Below, piece after piece: positions 19,323 through 29,719 of a stretch of 64,000 nucleotides of DNA; positions within the stretch are counted from its first letter, which is position 1, and each line of letters begins with the position of its first letter. Source of the stretch: Oscillospiraceae bacterium. GTDB taxonomy: Bacteria > Bacillota > Clostridia > Oscillospirales > Acutalibacteraceae. The notes below the pieces were generated by a model that did not search any database, was not told where the DNA came from, and saw only the letters and a list, made by a program, of their open reading frames with translations. The translations under genes and the position numbers were made by a program. The DNA lies in NCBI GenBank assembly GCA_029225165.1, contig JAQXVY010000004.1, positions 1-64,000 of the forward strand. The letters run 5' to 3'.

Positions 19323-20474
19323 CTAAATTGCAACGAACTTAAAGCCGTTTTTCTTGGCGTACTTGTGGGCGGTTGAGCCTTTTTTGCCTTTGATTGTAAA
19401 GCCTTTAATTTTTTCATATCCGTCATATCCGTCGTCGGTATAGCCAAAGGCTTTTTCTTCAATACAGGTTACAGTTTTGGGAATTGTCACAGTTTTAAGT
19501 TCCAAACAACCTAAAAACTCAAATGCTTTTATTGTTTTTACATTTGCAGGTATTGTTATCTTTTCAAGCCAACCGCAATAGGCAAATACCCCATCTTCAT
19601 ACACTTTTGGAACTACTAATTTTTCAACATAGTTACAATTTGCAAATGCCCAGTTGTATATTTTAAGATTTTTATTTGCATCAATATTAATCTTCTCCAC
19701 GTTTTCGCAACCTGAAAAAGCGCTTTTACCAATTTTCACAATATTTTTTGGTATATTTATAGTTTTTAACTCCTTACAATCTGTAAAAGCAAAAGTTCCA
19801 ATGTTTCTTAAATTACCTGAAAAATCAACTTTTTCAAGGCGGGTTGAATAAGCAAATGCCGAATTGCCGATAGATGTTAGTGTCTTTGGAAATTTGACTT
19901 CTTTTAGATATTTATTTCCGTAAAATGTTCGTGTTGCAGTGGCTTTTACACCCTTTGGAATAGTATAGCTTGAACCCTTTTTTTCCTTCGGATAAAGCAT
20001 AATCTTATCCATAGATTTTGTGAACAAAACTCCGGATTTACTTGTGAAGTATTTGTTATTCTTTGGAACTTTTATTTTATCGCAAACGATACCTTCACGC
20101 AAGGGTGTATTGCTTATATACCTGACATTATCACCAAAGCGGAATTCTTTGATTTTACATTCCAAAAATGCATCTCTTCCTATTGTCACTATGGTGTTTG
20201 AAATTACTACACTGTCAAATTTGTTCAATAAGGCAAAACCTCTTGGAGAAAAAGCATAGTTGCTGATTTTTGTAACCTTATTGCCGTCAATTTCCTCCGG
20301 TAATTTCAGGTCTTTGTCCTTGCCGTAATATCTTGTAATAGAAATTGTACCGTCATCAAGAAACTTGTATGAGTAGTCCCCGCTACGGATTTCCTTAGCC
20401 GATGCCGTAGGTACAATAATAATTGCAGATAGTAACATAATGGTTGATAATAAAATAGATAACAGTTTTTTCAT
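19323..20474 (-). CDS. Secreted BspA-type leucine-rich repeat (LRR_5) protein
   Basis: Signal peptide MKKLLSILLSTIMLLSAIIIVPTASA; repeats of the form LKTINIPKNIVKIGKSAFSGCENVEKI. Confidence 0.9.
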   Translation of the reverse strand: MKKLLSILLSTIMLLSAIIIVPTASAKEIRSGDYSYKFLDDGTISITRYYGKDKDLKLPEEIDGNKVTKISNYAFSPRGFALLNKFDSVVISNTIVTIGRDAFLECKIKEFRFGDNVRYISNTPLREGIVCDKIKVPKNNKYFTSKSGVLFTKSMDKIMLYPKEKKGSSYTIPKGVKATATRTFYGNKYLKEVKFPKTLTSIGNSAFAYSTRLEKVDFSGNLRNIGTFAFTDCKELKTINIPKNIVKIGKSAFSGCENVEKINIDANKNLKIYNWAFANCNYVEKLVVPKVYEDGVFAYCGWLEKITIPANVKTIKAFEFLGCLELKTVTIPKTVTCIEEKAFGYTDDGYDGYEKIKGFTIKGKKGSTAHKYAKKNGFKFVAI

Positions 20475-20511
20475 AGTAAGACCTCCTTTAAGGCGAGAAT
20501 AAATCTTATGG

Positions 20512-21579
20512 TCACAGAGTAATTGACTTTACCTCTGACCATTTGCCGTAGTATCTTTTCAAGCCGGACATATACACATAATAGTCCTTATCTTTTTTGC
20601 TATAACCTACACTTAAATGCTGGGTATCAATATAGTTTGCTACACGAAAGTAGTAGGTTTTGCCCGGCTCCAAGCCTGTTACTGTTTGGCCAAAATACTT
20701 TGTGGTTGTCAGACATTTTTTAGTTTTAAAGCTACTGTCGGTGCTGTACTGTATCATTTTTGGAGGACTGTTAAAATCATTGCTTTTGTACTTGCATTTA
20801 ACACTGTCAACACCGCTAATTTCAAGTGATGTTATCCGTGCCTGAGCAGGAATAATTGTAAAATCAAGTATGATTTCGCCCCAAAAATTACCCCTTCCCT
20901 TAACAAGAACAGAAGCATTGCCAACAGCATAATTATTCAAATTCTCCACCACAAAATCTCTGCCCTCTTTTAATTTAAAATCACCTTTCATGATTTTAAA
21001 AGAAGGTTTAATGGACTTGGATGTATAAACCATTGTGGGTAATATATATGCTGAGTCATTTTTTGAATTATTAAGCCTGTAACCATAGTGATGCCATAAA
21101 GAATATAAATCACCGTATGTTTTCCCTGAGATAATGTAGTTAATTTTATTTTTAATTGCATATTTGTGGGCAAAGGAATTTTTACTGCACACAATCATAA
21201 CATCATTGTCATCACCGTAAAATCCCCGTCTTTGGAGCTTTACAAATGTTTTAAGTGACTTTGTAATTGACTTAACCGAATTTGGTATCTTTATTTTCAC
21301 TATGTTATCATGTAGAATAACCATATCATCATCAGTCTTAATGGCGATTTTTACAACCTTATGACCATCTAATTTTGACGGTATTTTCCAGTAAGACGGT
21401 GTTTTCCAGTAATCACCCTTATAGTAGTTACTGACTACTGTTGCCTCGCCCTTGCTGTTAAGAGTGTAGATGCAATTTTTGCTTTTATATTCCTTATCCT
21501 TTGCACTTGCTGTTGGAATAACTGTAAATGCAGATAGCACCATAATTATTGTTAATGTGATTGATATTAGTTTTTTCAT
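20512..21579 (-). CDS. Secreted protein with LRR-like N-terminal part and fibronectin type III-like C-terminus
   Basis: Signal peptide; GLEPGKTYYFRVANYID FnIII-like motif; degenerate LRR_5 segment. Confidence 0.65.
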   Translation of the reverse strand: MKKLISITLTIIMVLSAFTVIPTASAKDKEYKSKNCIYTLNSKGEATVVSNYYKGDYWKTPSYWKIPSKLDGHKVVKIAIKTDDDMVILHDNIVKIKIPNSVKSITKSLKTFVKLQRRGFYGDDNDVMIVCSKNSFAHKYAIKNKINYIISGKTYGDLYSLWHHYGYRLNNSKNDSAYILPTMVYTSKSIKPSFKIMKGDFKLKEGRDFVVENLNNYAVGNASVLVKGRGNFWGEIILDFTIIPAQARITSLEISGVDSVKCKYKSNDFNSPPKMIQYSTDSSFKTKKCLTTTKYFGQTVTGLEPGKTYYFRVANYIDTQHLSVGYSKKDKDYYVYMSGLKRYYGKWSEVKSITL

Positions 21580-21760
21580 AGTAAGACCTCCTTGCTGTAT
21601 AACATTTATTTCAATAATTTACCAAAATTAATTATGCCATCGGAAACGCTCCTTTTATAAAACGGTGAAAAATTAACCCTTTCACTATATACAACAAAGG
21701 AAATTCAAAAAATAGGACAGATTTTTGAAAAATTTTTAAAAATTTTTTCTGTGGGTCTTT

Positions 21761-22591
21761 CTACCTACTCACATATGCTATTCCGCAGGAGTTTGTTCCT
21801 ATGTGACTTCCTATTACTGCTCCGGCATTTACAAGGCTGTGGTTGTTGATGTTGTACCCGGCTTCTATAAGTGATTCTTTCAGCACAACTCCTTGGTGGT
21901 GAATGTGGGTGTACATTATGTGGAATGGGTATTTTAGGTCGGGCTTGTTGTGGTTAAGCCTGTGTATGATGTAGTTCATTCCCCTTTTCATACCAATGCT
22001 TTTGTGGGTCAAAACCACCTTGCCGTCTTCCATAGTGATAACAGGCTTGATGTTGGCAACAGAGCCGATTTTTGCCTTTTGGGAGGATATTCTTCCGCCC
22101 CTTTGCAGAAAATCTATGTTGTCTATACAGGCATACAGCTTGATTTTGTGCTTTAGATTTTCAAGGCGGTTAAAAATTTCTGACCCGCATTTCCCCTCAT
22201 TTCGCATTTTTACCGCCTCCTCCACCAAAATTCTCTCTCCGGCAGAGGCGCTGTGACTGTCAATAATATAGCAATTGTTGCGGTTTCTTGAAAAATATTT
22301 TACACTCTGATATGTTCCGCTTAGGTGTGAGGACAGAAAAATCCCTACAATTTGGTCGTTTGGCGGGATTTTGTTAAATGTATCCTCAATCAGCTTTGGC
22401 GAGGGCAGGGATGTCTTTGGGTGAGCGTCCTGCATTGTCAGAAGATTGTAAAAAATCCTCTTTGTCAAATTCACATTCTCCTTGTAGTGGACATTGCCAA
22501 AGGAAACAGTCAGGGGTATAGCTTCAATGTCCAGCAGAGATATTTCAAGGGGTTCAAAATCGGCGGCAGAATCGGTTATTATCCTTACCAT
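21761..22591 (-). CDS. DegV family (fatty-acid binding) protein
   Basis: MVRIITDSAADFEP start; SSHLSGTYQS; LQRGGRIS motif; ATG at 22591 preferred over the longer ORF. Confidence 0.92.
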   Translation of the reverse strand: MVRIITDSAADFEPLEISLLDIEAIPLTVSFGNVHYKENVNLTKRIFYNLLTMQDAHPKTSLPSPKLIEDTFNKIPPNDQIVGIFLSSHLSGTYQSVKYFSRNRNNCYIIDSHSASAGERILVEEAVKMRNEGKCGSEIFNRLENLKHKIKLYACIDNIDFLQRGGRISSQKAKIGSVANIKPVITMEDGKVVLTHKSIGMKRGMNYIIHRLNHNKPDLKYPFHIMYTHIHHQGVVLKESLIEAGYNINNHSLVNAGAVIGSHIGTNSCGIAYVSR

Positions 22592-22650
22592 AAAGTTCCT
22601 CCAAAAAAGTGTTCTGTATATTATATTGCCCCGAAAAATCACCAATAATC

Positions 22651-22682
22651 AAAAAGCCTTGACCGTCAAGTCAAGGCTTTTG
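22651..22682. terminator. Hairpin between nadE and degV-like gene
   Basis: aaaaagccttga-ccg-tcaaggctttt. Confidence 0.75.
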
Positions 22683-22701
22683 AGTTACTTTATTAAAGTT
22701 T

Positions 22702-24678
22702 TTACAGCTTTTCTACCTCATCAAGCCAGATTCTTGCACTGGAATCTGTTGGCATTCGCCAGTCGCCCCTTGGAGAAAGGCATACAGAGCCAACCTTTAC
22801 GCCGTCAGGCAGACAGCTGCGTTTAAACTGCTGTGTGAAAAATCTTCTGTAAAATGTTTTCAGCCATTTTTTAATGGTGTCCTTGTCAAATTCGCCCTGA
22901 AAGGCGGTACAGGCAAGGCTGAAAATCTTTTCGGGCTTAAAGCCAAAGCGGAGAACATAGTACAGGAAGAAGTCGTGTAGGATATACGGACCGACCTTTT
23001 CTTCTGTCTTTTGTGCTATTTTTCCGTCCTTTGTAGGTGGCAAAAGCTCGGGGGAGATAGGTGTGTCAATAATATCCTCCAAAATTTCCGTACCCTCTGC
23101 AAAGATGTTGTTCTTTGCAACAGCGTCAATCATCCACTTGATAAGTGTTTTTGGTATAGAGGCATTCACACCGTACATTGACATATGGTCGGCATTGTAG
23201 GTGCACCAGCCAAGGGCAAGCTCAGAAAGGTCGCCTGTACCAACAACAATTCCTCCAACCTTGTTGGCTACATCCATAAGCACCTGTGTTCTTTCCCTTG
23301 CCTGAACATTCTCGTAGGTGATGTCGTGTACATTTTCGTCGTGACCTATGTCCTTCATATGCTGACGACAACTGTCGGCTATGGGGATTTCCATTGATGT
23401 GACGCCAAGGGCTTTCATTAGGCTGATTGAGTTGTTGTAGGTGCGGTCGGTTGTGCCAAAGCAGGGCATTGTAACTCCCACAACATCTGTCATTGGCTTG
23501 TTCATTCTCTTTGCAGTTTCGGCGCATACAAGGAGAGCAAGGGTTGAGTCCAGTCCTCCGCTTACCCCAACAACCATTTTTCCGCCGATTACGGAAATTC
23601 TCTTTTTCAGTCCCTCAACCTGCATTGAGAAGATTTCCATACATCTCTTTAGCTTTTTGCTGTTGTCGGCAGGTACGAAAGGAGTTTTGTATACAGGGTA
23701 GTATTCGCCGTTTGACACAGAATCCTTTATTGGTTTATCTGTTTCGTCAATGTAAAATTCTCTTTTTTCATTAACAAAATTTGTATAGATATCTTCGTTG
23801 AATTTTTTGTAATATACCTGACAGTCCTTAAAGGACTTGTTTTTTCTGCGGTCTGCTCTTATTTTGCCAAGGTCTGTGTCGCATATTAACAGGTAGTCGT
23901 TGTCGATAGTCTTTTGGTTTTCTTTTAGAATAGTTCCGTTTTCGCTGATGATGGAGTGTCCGCTGTAAATCAGGTCTTGGGTGCTTTCTCCTGCACCTGC
24001 CGAGCAGTAAACATAGGTGCAGATGTTGCTTCCGCTATACTGCTTTACCATTGAACGGAGATATTCACCCTTGCCGATTGTTGCGTTGCTGGCGGATAGG
24101 TTCAGTATGATTTCCGCACCTGAAAGTGAAAGCATTGCCGAGGGTGGCACAGGCGCCCACAAATCCTCGCAGATTTCCACACCAAATTTGCAGTAGTCGT
24201 TGTCAAAAATCATATTTCCGAAGCCTATGCACTTATAGCCGGCAAAGCTCATAACTTCAAAGGGCTGATTATTCAGGTCGGTGTTTGAACTGAACCACCT
24301 TTTTTCGTAAAACTCGTTGTAATTTGGCAAAAAGGTCTTTGGCACAATGCCCACAATGTCGCCCCTTGTAATTACAACACCGCAGTTGTAAAGCTGACCT
24401 TTATATTCTACGGGACAGCCAACAATAAATGTTCCGTACAGTTTTTTTGATGTTTCTGTAATGATTCTTACGCCATCTTCTGCGTTTTCAAGCAGTTCCT
24501 GCTGAAAGAACAAATCCTGACAGGTGTAGCCTGTTACGGAAAGCTCGGGAAATACGGTGATGTCTACATTTTCCCTGTCTGCCATTTTCATCATTTTGAT
24601 GTGTTCTTCAACATTCTTTTTGGTGTCTGCAACGGTTGTGTTAATCACAGCCGAGGCTACCCTTACAAAATCGTTCAT
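22702..24678 (-). CDS. nadE: NAD+ synthase (glutamine-hydrolysing)
   Basis: N-terminal nitrilase domain (FPELSVTGY, EICEDLW) and C-terminal synthetase VVGVSGGLDSTLAL, GTGDLSELALGWCTYN. Confidence 0.96.
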   Translation of the reverse strand: MNDFVRVASAVINTTVADTKKNVEEHIKMMKMADRENVDITVFPELSVTGYTCQDLFFQQELLENAEDGVRIITETSKKLYGTFIVGCPVEYKGQLYNCGVVITRGDIVGIVPKTFLPNYNEFYEKRWFSSNTDLNNQPFEVMSFAGYKCIGFGNMIFDNDYCKFGVEICEDLWAPVPPSAMLSLSGAEIILNLSASNATIGKGEYLRSMVKQYSGSNICTYVYCSAGAGESTQDLIYSGHSIISENGTILKENQKTIDNDYLLICDTDLGKIRADRRKNKSFKDCQVYYKKFNEDIYTNFVNEKREFYIDETDKPIKDSVSNGEYYPVYKTPFVPADNSKKLKRCMEIFSMQVEGLKKRISVIGGKMVVGVSGGLDSTLALLVCAETAKRMNKPMTDVVGVTMPCFGTTDRTYNNSISLMKALGVTSMEIPIADSCRQHMKDIGHDENVHDITYENVQARERTQVLMDVANKVGGIVVGTGDLSELALGWCTYNADHMSMYGVNASIPKTLIKWMIDAVAKNNIFAEGTEILEDIIDTPISPELLPPTKDGKIAQKTEEKVGPYILHDFFLYYVLRFGFKPEKIFSLACTAFQGEFDKDTIKKWLKTFYRRFFTQQFKRSCLPDGVKVGSVCLSPRGDWRMPTDSSARIWLDEVEKL

Positions 24679-24733
24679 ATTTACCCTTTCAAATTTTTTA
24701 ACATTATTATTGTCAGTTCTAATTGTTTTATTA

Positions 24734-24756
24734 AAGGGGCAGAAAAACTGCCCCTT
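24734..24756 (-). terminator. Hairpin downstream of YARHG lipoprotein
   Basis: aaggggcag-aaaaa-ctgcccctt. Confidence 0.6.
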
Positions 24757-24785
24757 ATAATTACATATTTGTACTACATAAAAAC

Positions 24786-25361
24786 TTATCTGTAATGTGA
24801 CAGGAAGTTTTTGTTGTAGTTTTCGTAGTCGTTAAAGCTTTTTTCTGCCTCGCTTTGGCTGCTTACTGTACCCTTGTACCAGGACTGGCTTTCGTAATAA
24901 GCCTGAATTGAGGCTGTTTTGAAGATATAGCCGTGGTGAGCGTAGATGTCGTTGATAACGCTTTGTACTGTGTCGGAAGAAAGACCTACTACATCACTTT
25001 CGTCAAAGTATCTTGTTGATGCTCCGCTGTAGTCAATGTAACCCACAGGAGCCTGTGTTTCAGGCTCATAGTACTGAGTTGTCGGCTCATAATAAACGGT
25101 AGTAGGCTCATAATATACTGTGGTGGTAGGTGCCTTTGTTGCCTTTTTCTTTGTAGCAGAAGGCGCAGTTGCCTTTTTGGTGGTAGAGGTTTTATCTCTG
25201 AATGAAAATGTTACTGATTCCGAAATTGAAACGGTAGGCTCCTTAAAGGTTGCCTGTGTGGTGGATTCTGAATCTGTTTTGCTTATAAAGTCACATCCTA
25301 CAAATGTAAGGAGTGTAACAAATACCAGTAGTATTGGGAGCGTTGTAAATATTTTTCTCAT
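24786..25361 (-). CDS. Lipoprotein with YYEPTT repeats and C-terminal YARHG-like domain
   Basis: LTFVGCDF lipobox-like; repeated TTVYYEPTTVYYEPTTQYYEPET; C-terminal INDIYAHHGYIFKTASIQAYYESQSWYKG. Confidence 0.8.
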   Translation of the reverse strand: MRKIFTTLPILLVFVTLLTFVGCDFISKTDSESTTQATFKEPTVSISESVTFSFRDKTSTTKKATAPSATKKKATKAPTTTVYYEPTTVYYEPTTQYYEPETQAPVGYIDYSGASTRYFDESDVVGLSSDTVQSVINDIYAHHGYIFKTASIQAYYESQSWYKGTVSSQSEAEKSFNDYENYNKNFLSHYR

Positions 25362-25559
25362 AGTGACCTCCTATATAATTAATGGGTAATTAGTGTTATG
25401 ACAAATTTCTACACCTTTACTTTACCAAATAACAATTATTTAGTCAATATTTAAAGATAATTATTCCAAAAATGTAATTAACCCTTGTAATTTATACCCA
25501 AAATGTATTAAAATCATATCAGTTATATTTTACTCAAGGATATACGGGAGGAAACAAAT

Positions 25560-26915
25560 ATGCATGTGGTTGTTATCGGTGGCGGTAAGATAGGAAAGTT
25601 CCTTATCAGCAGTCTTAGAGAAGAAGGCCATGATGTTGTTGTAGTTGATATTGACGAGCAAAGAGTTGACAGAATTGTTGAGGAACAGGATGTTAACGGA
25701 ATTTGCGGCAACGGAACACATTACGATGTGCTTAGGGAGGCAAATATTCAAAATGCTTACCTTGTTATAGCCACCACACTTTCCGATGAGATAAACATAC
25801 TCTCTTGTCTTATAGCCAGAAAAATGGGCGCAAGACACGCTATTGCAAGAGTTCGTGGGCCTGAATATGTCAATCAGATTGACTTTATGAAGAACGAATT
25901 ACGAATATCAATGATGGTTAACCCCGATATGAGCGTTGCAAATGAAATATCCCGTATTTTGAAATTCCCTGCCGCCACAAATTACGAAACCTTTGCAAAC
26001 GGCAGAATTGATATGATTGAGGTTCAGGTCAAGGGCGACAACAACATTATTGACAAGCCTATATACGAAATTTCCCGTATGTACGGCAATCAGTTTTTGA
26101 TTTGTGCCGTTCGCCGAAATGAGGATGTGTTTATCCCAAACGGTAATTTTGTTATCCGTGAAAAGGACAGCATCTACATCTGCGGTTCTCACAAAACCAT
26201 TGAAAATATCCTGAAGGGAATGAAAATCCTCAAGCACAGGATAAAAAATGTTATGATAATAGGCGGTTCACGAATTGCCCACTACCTTACAATGATGCTT
26301 ATGAAAATGGGTATGAATGTGACTGTAATTGAGAAAAATAGAGAAAGGTGCAAGTTCCTTGCAGACCATTTGCCTGACGCAAGAATTGTCCTTGGCAACT
26401 CCGCCGACCACAATCTGCTTATAGAAGAGGGTATTGCAAGATGTGACGCTGTGGTAAATGTTACCGACAGTGACGAGGGCAATTTCCTTGTGGCTATGTA
26501 CGCCCAAAGCTTTAATGTGAAAAAACTGGTGACAAAGATAAACGAGCCTGAATTTTATCAGTTATACAACAAAATTATGGGTGAAAGTGCCATATCAATG
26601 AGCCAGATTACATCTTCAATAATTGTAAAATATATGAGGGCAAAGCTGAATGCAGAGGGAGAGGAAATCAAAAATCTGTATAAGCTGATGGACGGCAGAA
26701 TTGAGGCAATAGAATTTGTTGCACAGGGCAATAAGGACTATATCGGAGTTCCCATAAAGGAGCTTAAATTCAAAAAGGATATACTTATAGCCGCAATCAG
26801 CAGAAAAAGGAAGATTATTTTCCCCACAGGTGACGATACAATACAGGAGAATGACTCTGTAATTGTTGTTACAAAGGGTAAGGCTATTCGTTCGTTAGAG
26901 GATATATTTGTATGA
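25560..26915 (+). CDS. trkA: Trk/Ktr K+ uptake regulatory subunit (two TrkA-N/TrkA-C modules)
   Basis: GGGKIGKFL and GGSRIAHYL nucleotide-binding motifs; paired with membrane subunit. Confidence 0.94.
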   Translation: MHVVVIGGGKIGKFLISSLREEGHDVVVVDIDEQRVDRIVEEQDVNGICGNGTHYDVLREANIQNAYLVIATTLSDEINILSCLIARKMGARHAIARVRGPEYVNQIDFMKNELRISMMVNPDMSVANEISRILKFPAATNYETFANGRIDMIEVQVKGDNNIIDKPIYEISRMYGNQFLICAVRRNEDVFIPNGNFVIREKDSIYICGSHKTIENILKGMKILKHRIKNVMIIGGSRIAHYLTMMLMKMGMNVTVIEKNRERCKFLADHLPDARIVLGNSADHNLLIEEGIARCDAVVNVTDSDEGNFLVAMYAQSFNVKKLVTKINEPEFYQLYNKIMGESAISMSQITSSIIVKYMRAKLNAEGEEIKNLYKLMDGRIEAIEFVAQGNKDYIGVPIKELKFKKDILIAAISRKRKIIFPTGDDTIQENDSVIVVTKGKAIRSLEDIFV

Positions 26916-28360
26916 ACTATCGTGCAGTAATTAATATTTTAGGCAAAATTATGTTCCTTGAGGGGGCGCTTATGACTCTGCCCCTGATAGTAGCCATAAT
27001 TTACGGAGAAACAAGTACATACATTTCGTTTGTTATTCCCATTTGTATTCTGCTTGGTATAGGGTTGATTTTCGGAATAAAAAAGCCGAAAAATACTATG
27101 CTCCTTGCAAGAGAAGGACTGGCAATCTGCGGTCTTGCCTGGATTTTTATGTCACTTTTCGGATGTTTGCCATTTGTTATTTCGGGAATGATACCAAACT
27201 ATTTGGACGCATTTTTTGAAACTGTGTCGGGATTTACCACCACAGGCTCAACCGTTATGACAAAAATTGAGGGCAACCCCCTTGGACTGCTGTTTTGGAG
27301 GAGCTTTACCCACTGGATTGGCGGTATGGGTGTTCTCACATTTTTAATGGCAGTTGTGCCACAGGGTGACGGTCAGTCAATGCACCTTATGCGTGCAGAG
27401 GTGCCGGGGCCTAAGGCAGGTAAAATTGTGAGCAAAATGACTGACACGGTGAGGATTCTCTATGTCCTTTACTTCATCCTAACCGTTGCGGAAATTGTTT
27501 TCCTTATGTTCTCAGGCATTGGCTTTTACAACAGCGTTGTCACAGCCTTGGCTACAGCAGGTACAGGAGGCTTTTCCGTAAAGGACGCATCTATTGCAGG
27601 GTACAACAGTCCGTATGTTGAATATGTTGTAGCGTCATTTATGATGCTGTTCGGCGTAAACTTTAACCTGTATTTCTTCCTGATTATGAGGAAGTTTGGT
27701 GCTGTGTTTAAGGACGAGGAGTTCAGAGCTTACATCTGCATAGTAGCATCAAGTGTTGGGTTAATTGCCGTTAATCTCCTCACAACCTCTCAGGTTGCCT
27801 TTGAAAAGGCTTTCAGAGATTCCTTCTTTACCGTCACATCAATTATAAGTACCACAGGCTTTGTAACGGCGGATTTTGAACAGTGGTCAATTTTTGCCAA
27901 GATAATCCTTGTTTTGCTTATGTTTGTAGGCTCAATGGCAGGCTCAACAGGTGGCGGAATTAAGGTCAGCCGACTAATCATTTATTTTAAGCAGATGATT
28001 AACGATTTAAGGCAGATGATTCGTCCCCGTCAGGTTATGAGCGTCAGGCTGAACAAAAAAAGTGTTGACAACAGCATACTAAAGGGCATCAACACCTATC
28101 TTGTTATCTATGTTTTTATTATCATTACAAGCGTTTTGCTTGTCAGCATAGAGGGTGAAAGTCTGGTTACAACCTTTACCTCCGTTGTTGCCTGCTTTAA
28201 CAACATAGGCCCCGGTATGGAGGATGTTGGTGCAACGGCAAACTTTGCCCATATGAGTGTGCTGAGCAAAATTGTCCTTAGCTTTGATATGCTTGCCGGC
28301 AGACTTGAAATTTTCCCAATGATGATACTGTTTATACCGTCACTGTGGAAGAGGCATTGA
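26912..28360 (+). CDS. trkH: Trk/Ktr K+ uptake membrane subunit
   Basis: VSGFTTTGSTV, THWIGGMG, GSMAGSTGGGIKVSR; 4-nt overlap with trkA. Confidence 0.94.
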   Translation: MNYRAVINILGKIMFLEGALMTLPLIVAIIYGETSTYISFVIPICILLGIGLIFGIKKPKNTMLLAREGLAICGLAWIFMSLFGCLPFVISGMIPNYLDAFFETVSGFTTTGSTVMTKIEGNPLGLLFWRSFTHWIGGMGVLTFLMAVVPQGDGQSMHLMRAEVPGPKAGKIVSKMTDTVRILYVLYFILTVAEIVFLMFSGIGFYNSVVTALATAGTGGFSVKDASIAGYNSPYVEYVVASFMMLFGVNFNLYFFLIMRKFGAVFKDEEFRAYICIVASSVGLIAVNLLTTSQVAFEKAFRDSFFTVTSIISTTGFVTADFEQWSIFAKIILVLLMFVGSMAGSTGGGIKVSRLIIYFKQMINDLRQMIRPRQVMSVRLNKKSVDNSILKGINTYLVIYVFIIITSVLLVSIEGESLVTTFTSVVACFNNIGPGMEDVGATANFAHMSVLSKIVLSFDMLAGRLEIFPMMILFIPSLWKRH

Positions 28361-28380
28361 TAAAAAATGATAAAAATAAC

Positions 28381-28420
28381 GGCTGTGAAATTGTTAATTC
28401 AATCTCACAGCCTGTTTTTT
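28381..28420 (+). terminator. Terminator after trk operon
   Basis: ggctgtga...tcacagcc followed by tgttttttt. Confidence 0.8.
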
Positions 28421-28440
28421 TGCCTAAAGCAAATCGCTGA

Positions 28441-29082
28441 TTACAGAGTATTAGCACCTAAAATCCTCTTTGTCACGTCTGTCAGCTTTTCCTCAAATTC
28501 ATTGTCCTCACTGCAAACAGAAAGCTGATAGCCCTCTACATTGTATTCCTTAAAGTAATATGGGTTGTTGTTGATGTTTTGCTCTACCCTAATGTCACCG
28601 CCGTTAAGGTTAATGCTTGTTTTGCGAAGATTTCTTCCAATACCGGTGCCGATACATTTCAGGAAAGCCTCTTTCAGCGTCCACAGCCTTGTAAAGGTTC
28701 TGTCGGGGTCGTAGCTTTGGTCTATCTGTATGTTTTCCTCAAGTGTAAAGAATTTTGAGGCTATCTTCCTTCTGCCCCTTTGCAAAAGCTCAATGTCAAC
28801 TCCCACAGGCTCGTTAGAAACGGAAAGCACTACATATCTTCCGCTGTGGCTGATGTTAAACTGTGTTTCCAAAGCCTGTGGCTTTCCGCCTATTCCGTAG
28901 GAGGTTATCTCCCCGATAAAGGTTTTTATCAGAAGTCCTGCCCCAAGGGATTGCTTTTGCGGGGTGTTCTTTGGAAGTCTTAAAATCTTTTTTCTCCGCT
29001 CCTTGTCAACGGTTTCAAGCTTCTTTTCAAAAAGCTCCCTGTTGTCAAGGGCGTCTGTGTTTAATATATAAGTCTTAATCAT
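28441..29082 (-). CDS. 4'-phosphopantetheinyl transferase (Sfp-type)
   Basis: FNISHSGRYVV, VGVDIE, FTRLWTLKEAFLKCIGTGI motifs. Confidence 0.92.
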   Translation of the reverse strand: MIKTYILNTDALDNRELFEKKLETVDKERRKKILRLPKNTPQKQSLGAGLLIKTFIGEITSYGIGGKPQALETQFNISHSGRYVVLSVSNEPVGVDIELLQRGRRKIASKFFTLEENIQIDQSYDPDRTFTRLWTLKEAFLKCIGTGIGRNLRKTSINLNGGDIRVEQNINNNPYYFKEYNVEGYQLSVCSEDNEFEEKLTDVTKRILGANTL

Positions 29083-29106
29083 AAAAAAATCACGCCTTTG
29101 TGAAAT

Positions 29107-29580
29107 TTATTCTTTCTCATCAGATTTTTTCGAGAGTCCGCTGAATGTTGGTATTGTCATTTCATACATACCGTTTGACCTTTTGATTAGTATAGCCAGT
29201 AAAAATATAATTTTAAAGAATAAAAAAACAGCTGCACCAATCATAACGCACCAACCCCACAGGTGGTCAATGTTGCCGAAACCCACAGTAATTACAAGTG
29301 CAAAACCGATTACGAGAAATTCCGTAACAGACGCTGCCTTTGGAGCAAAAATCAACAGCACAAGAAACGCCGGCCAAAATACAAAATCCAAGTATTTTGC
29401 CGGTGGCCCGAAGAGCCATCCGCATACTTGATCAATGGGGATAAATGTAGCTAAAAAGGGAATTATTATCTTGAAAATAATTCCAAAGCTGTTCCCGAAT
29501 TTTTTTCCGATAAAATCAAAAAATTTAACCAGTGTCATCCTTAAAATCCTATCACAATTAGTATATTTGAATTTTATCAC
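29107..29580 (-). CDS. Hypothetical membrane protein
   Basis: Several hydrophobic segments; upstream of Sfp gene on same strand. Confidence 0.65.
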   Translation of the reverse strand: MIKFKYTNCDRILRMTLVKFFDFIGKKFGNSFGIIFKIIIPFLATFIPIDQVCGWLFGPPAKYLDFVFWPAFLVLLIFAPKAASVTEFLVIGFALVITVGFGNIDHLWGWCVMIGAAVFLFFKIIFLLAILIKRSNGMYEMTIPTFSGLSKKSDEKE

Positions 29581-29719
29581 ATTAATAAGTGAATGTCGAG
29601 TTGTTTTTTTGTTATTCTGTTTCTTTTATTAAAGATTTATTCTGCAAAAGTGCAAATACTTGATTATTCTAAATGCAAAAGGTATAATATATGGGAAATA
29701 AACGAAAAGAAGTGTTACT

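Noticed and set aside
28441-29082. Sfp-type transferase as a marker of a natural-product cluster
   Set aside because: No NRPS or PKS genes in the window; it may simply serve acyl carrier protein.
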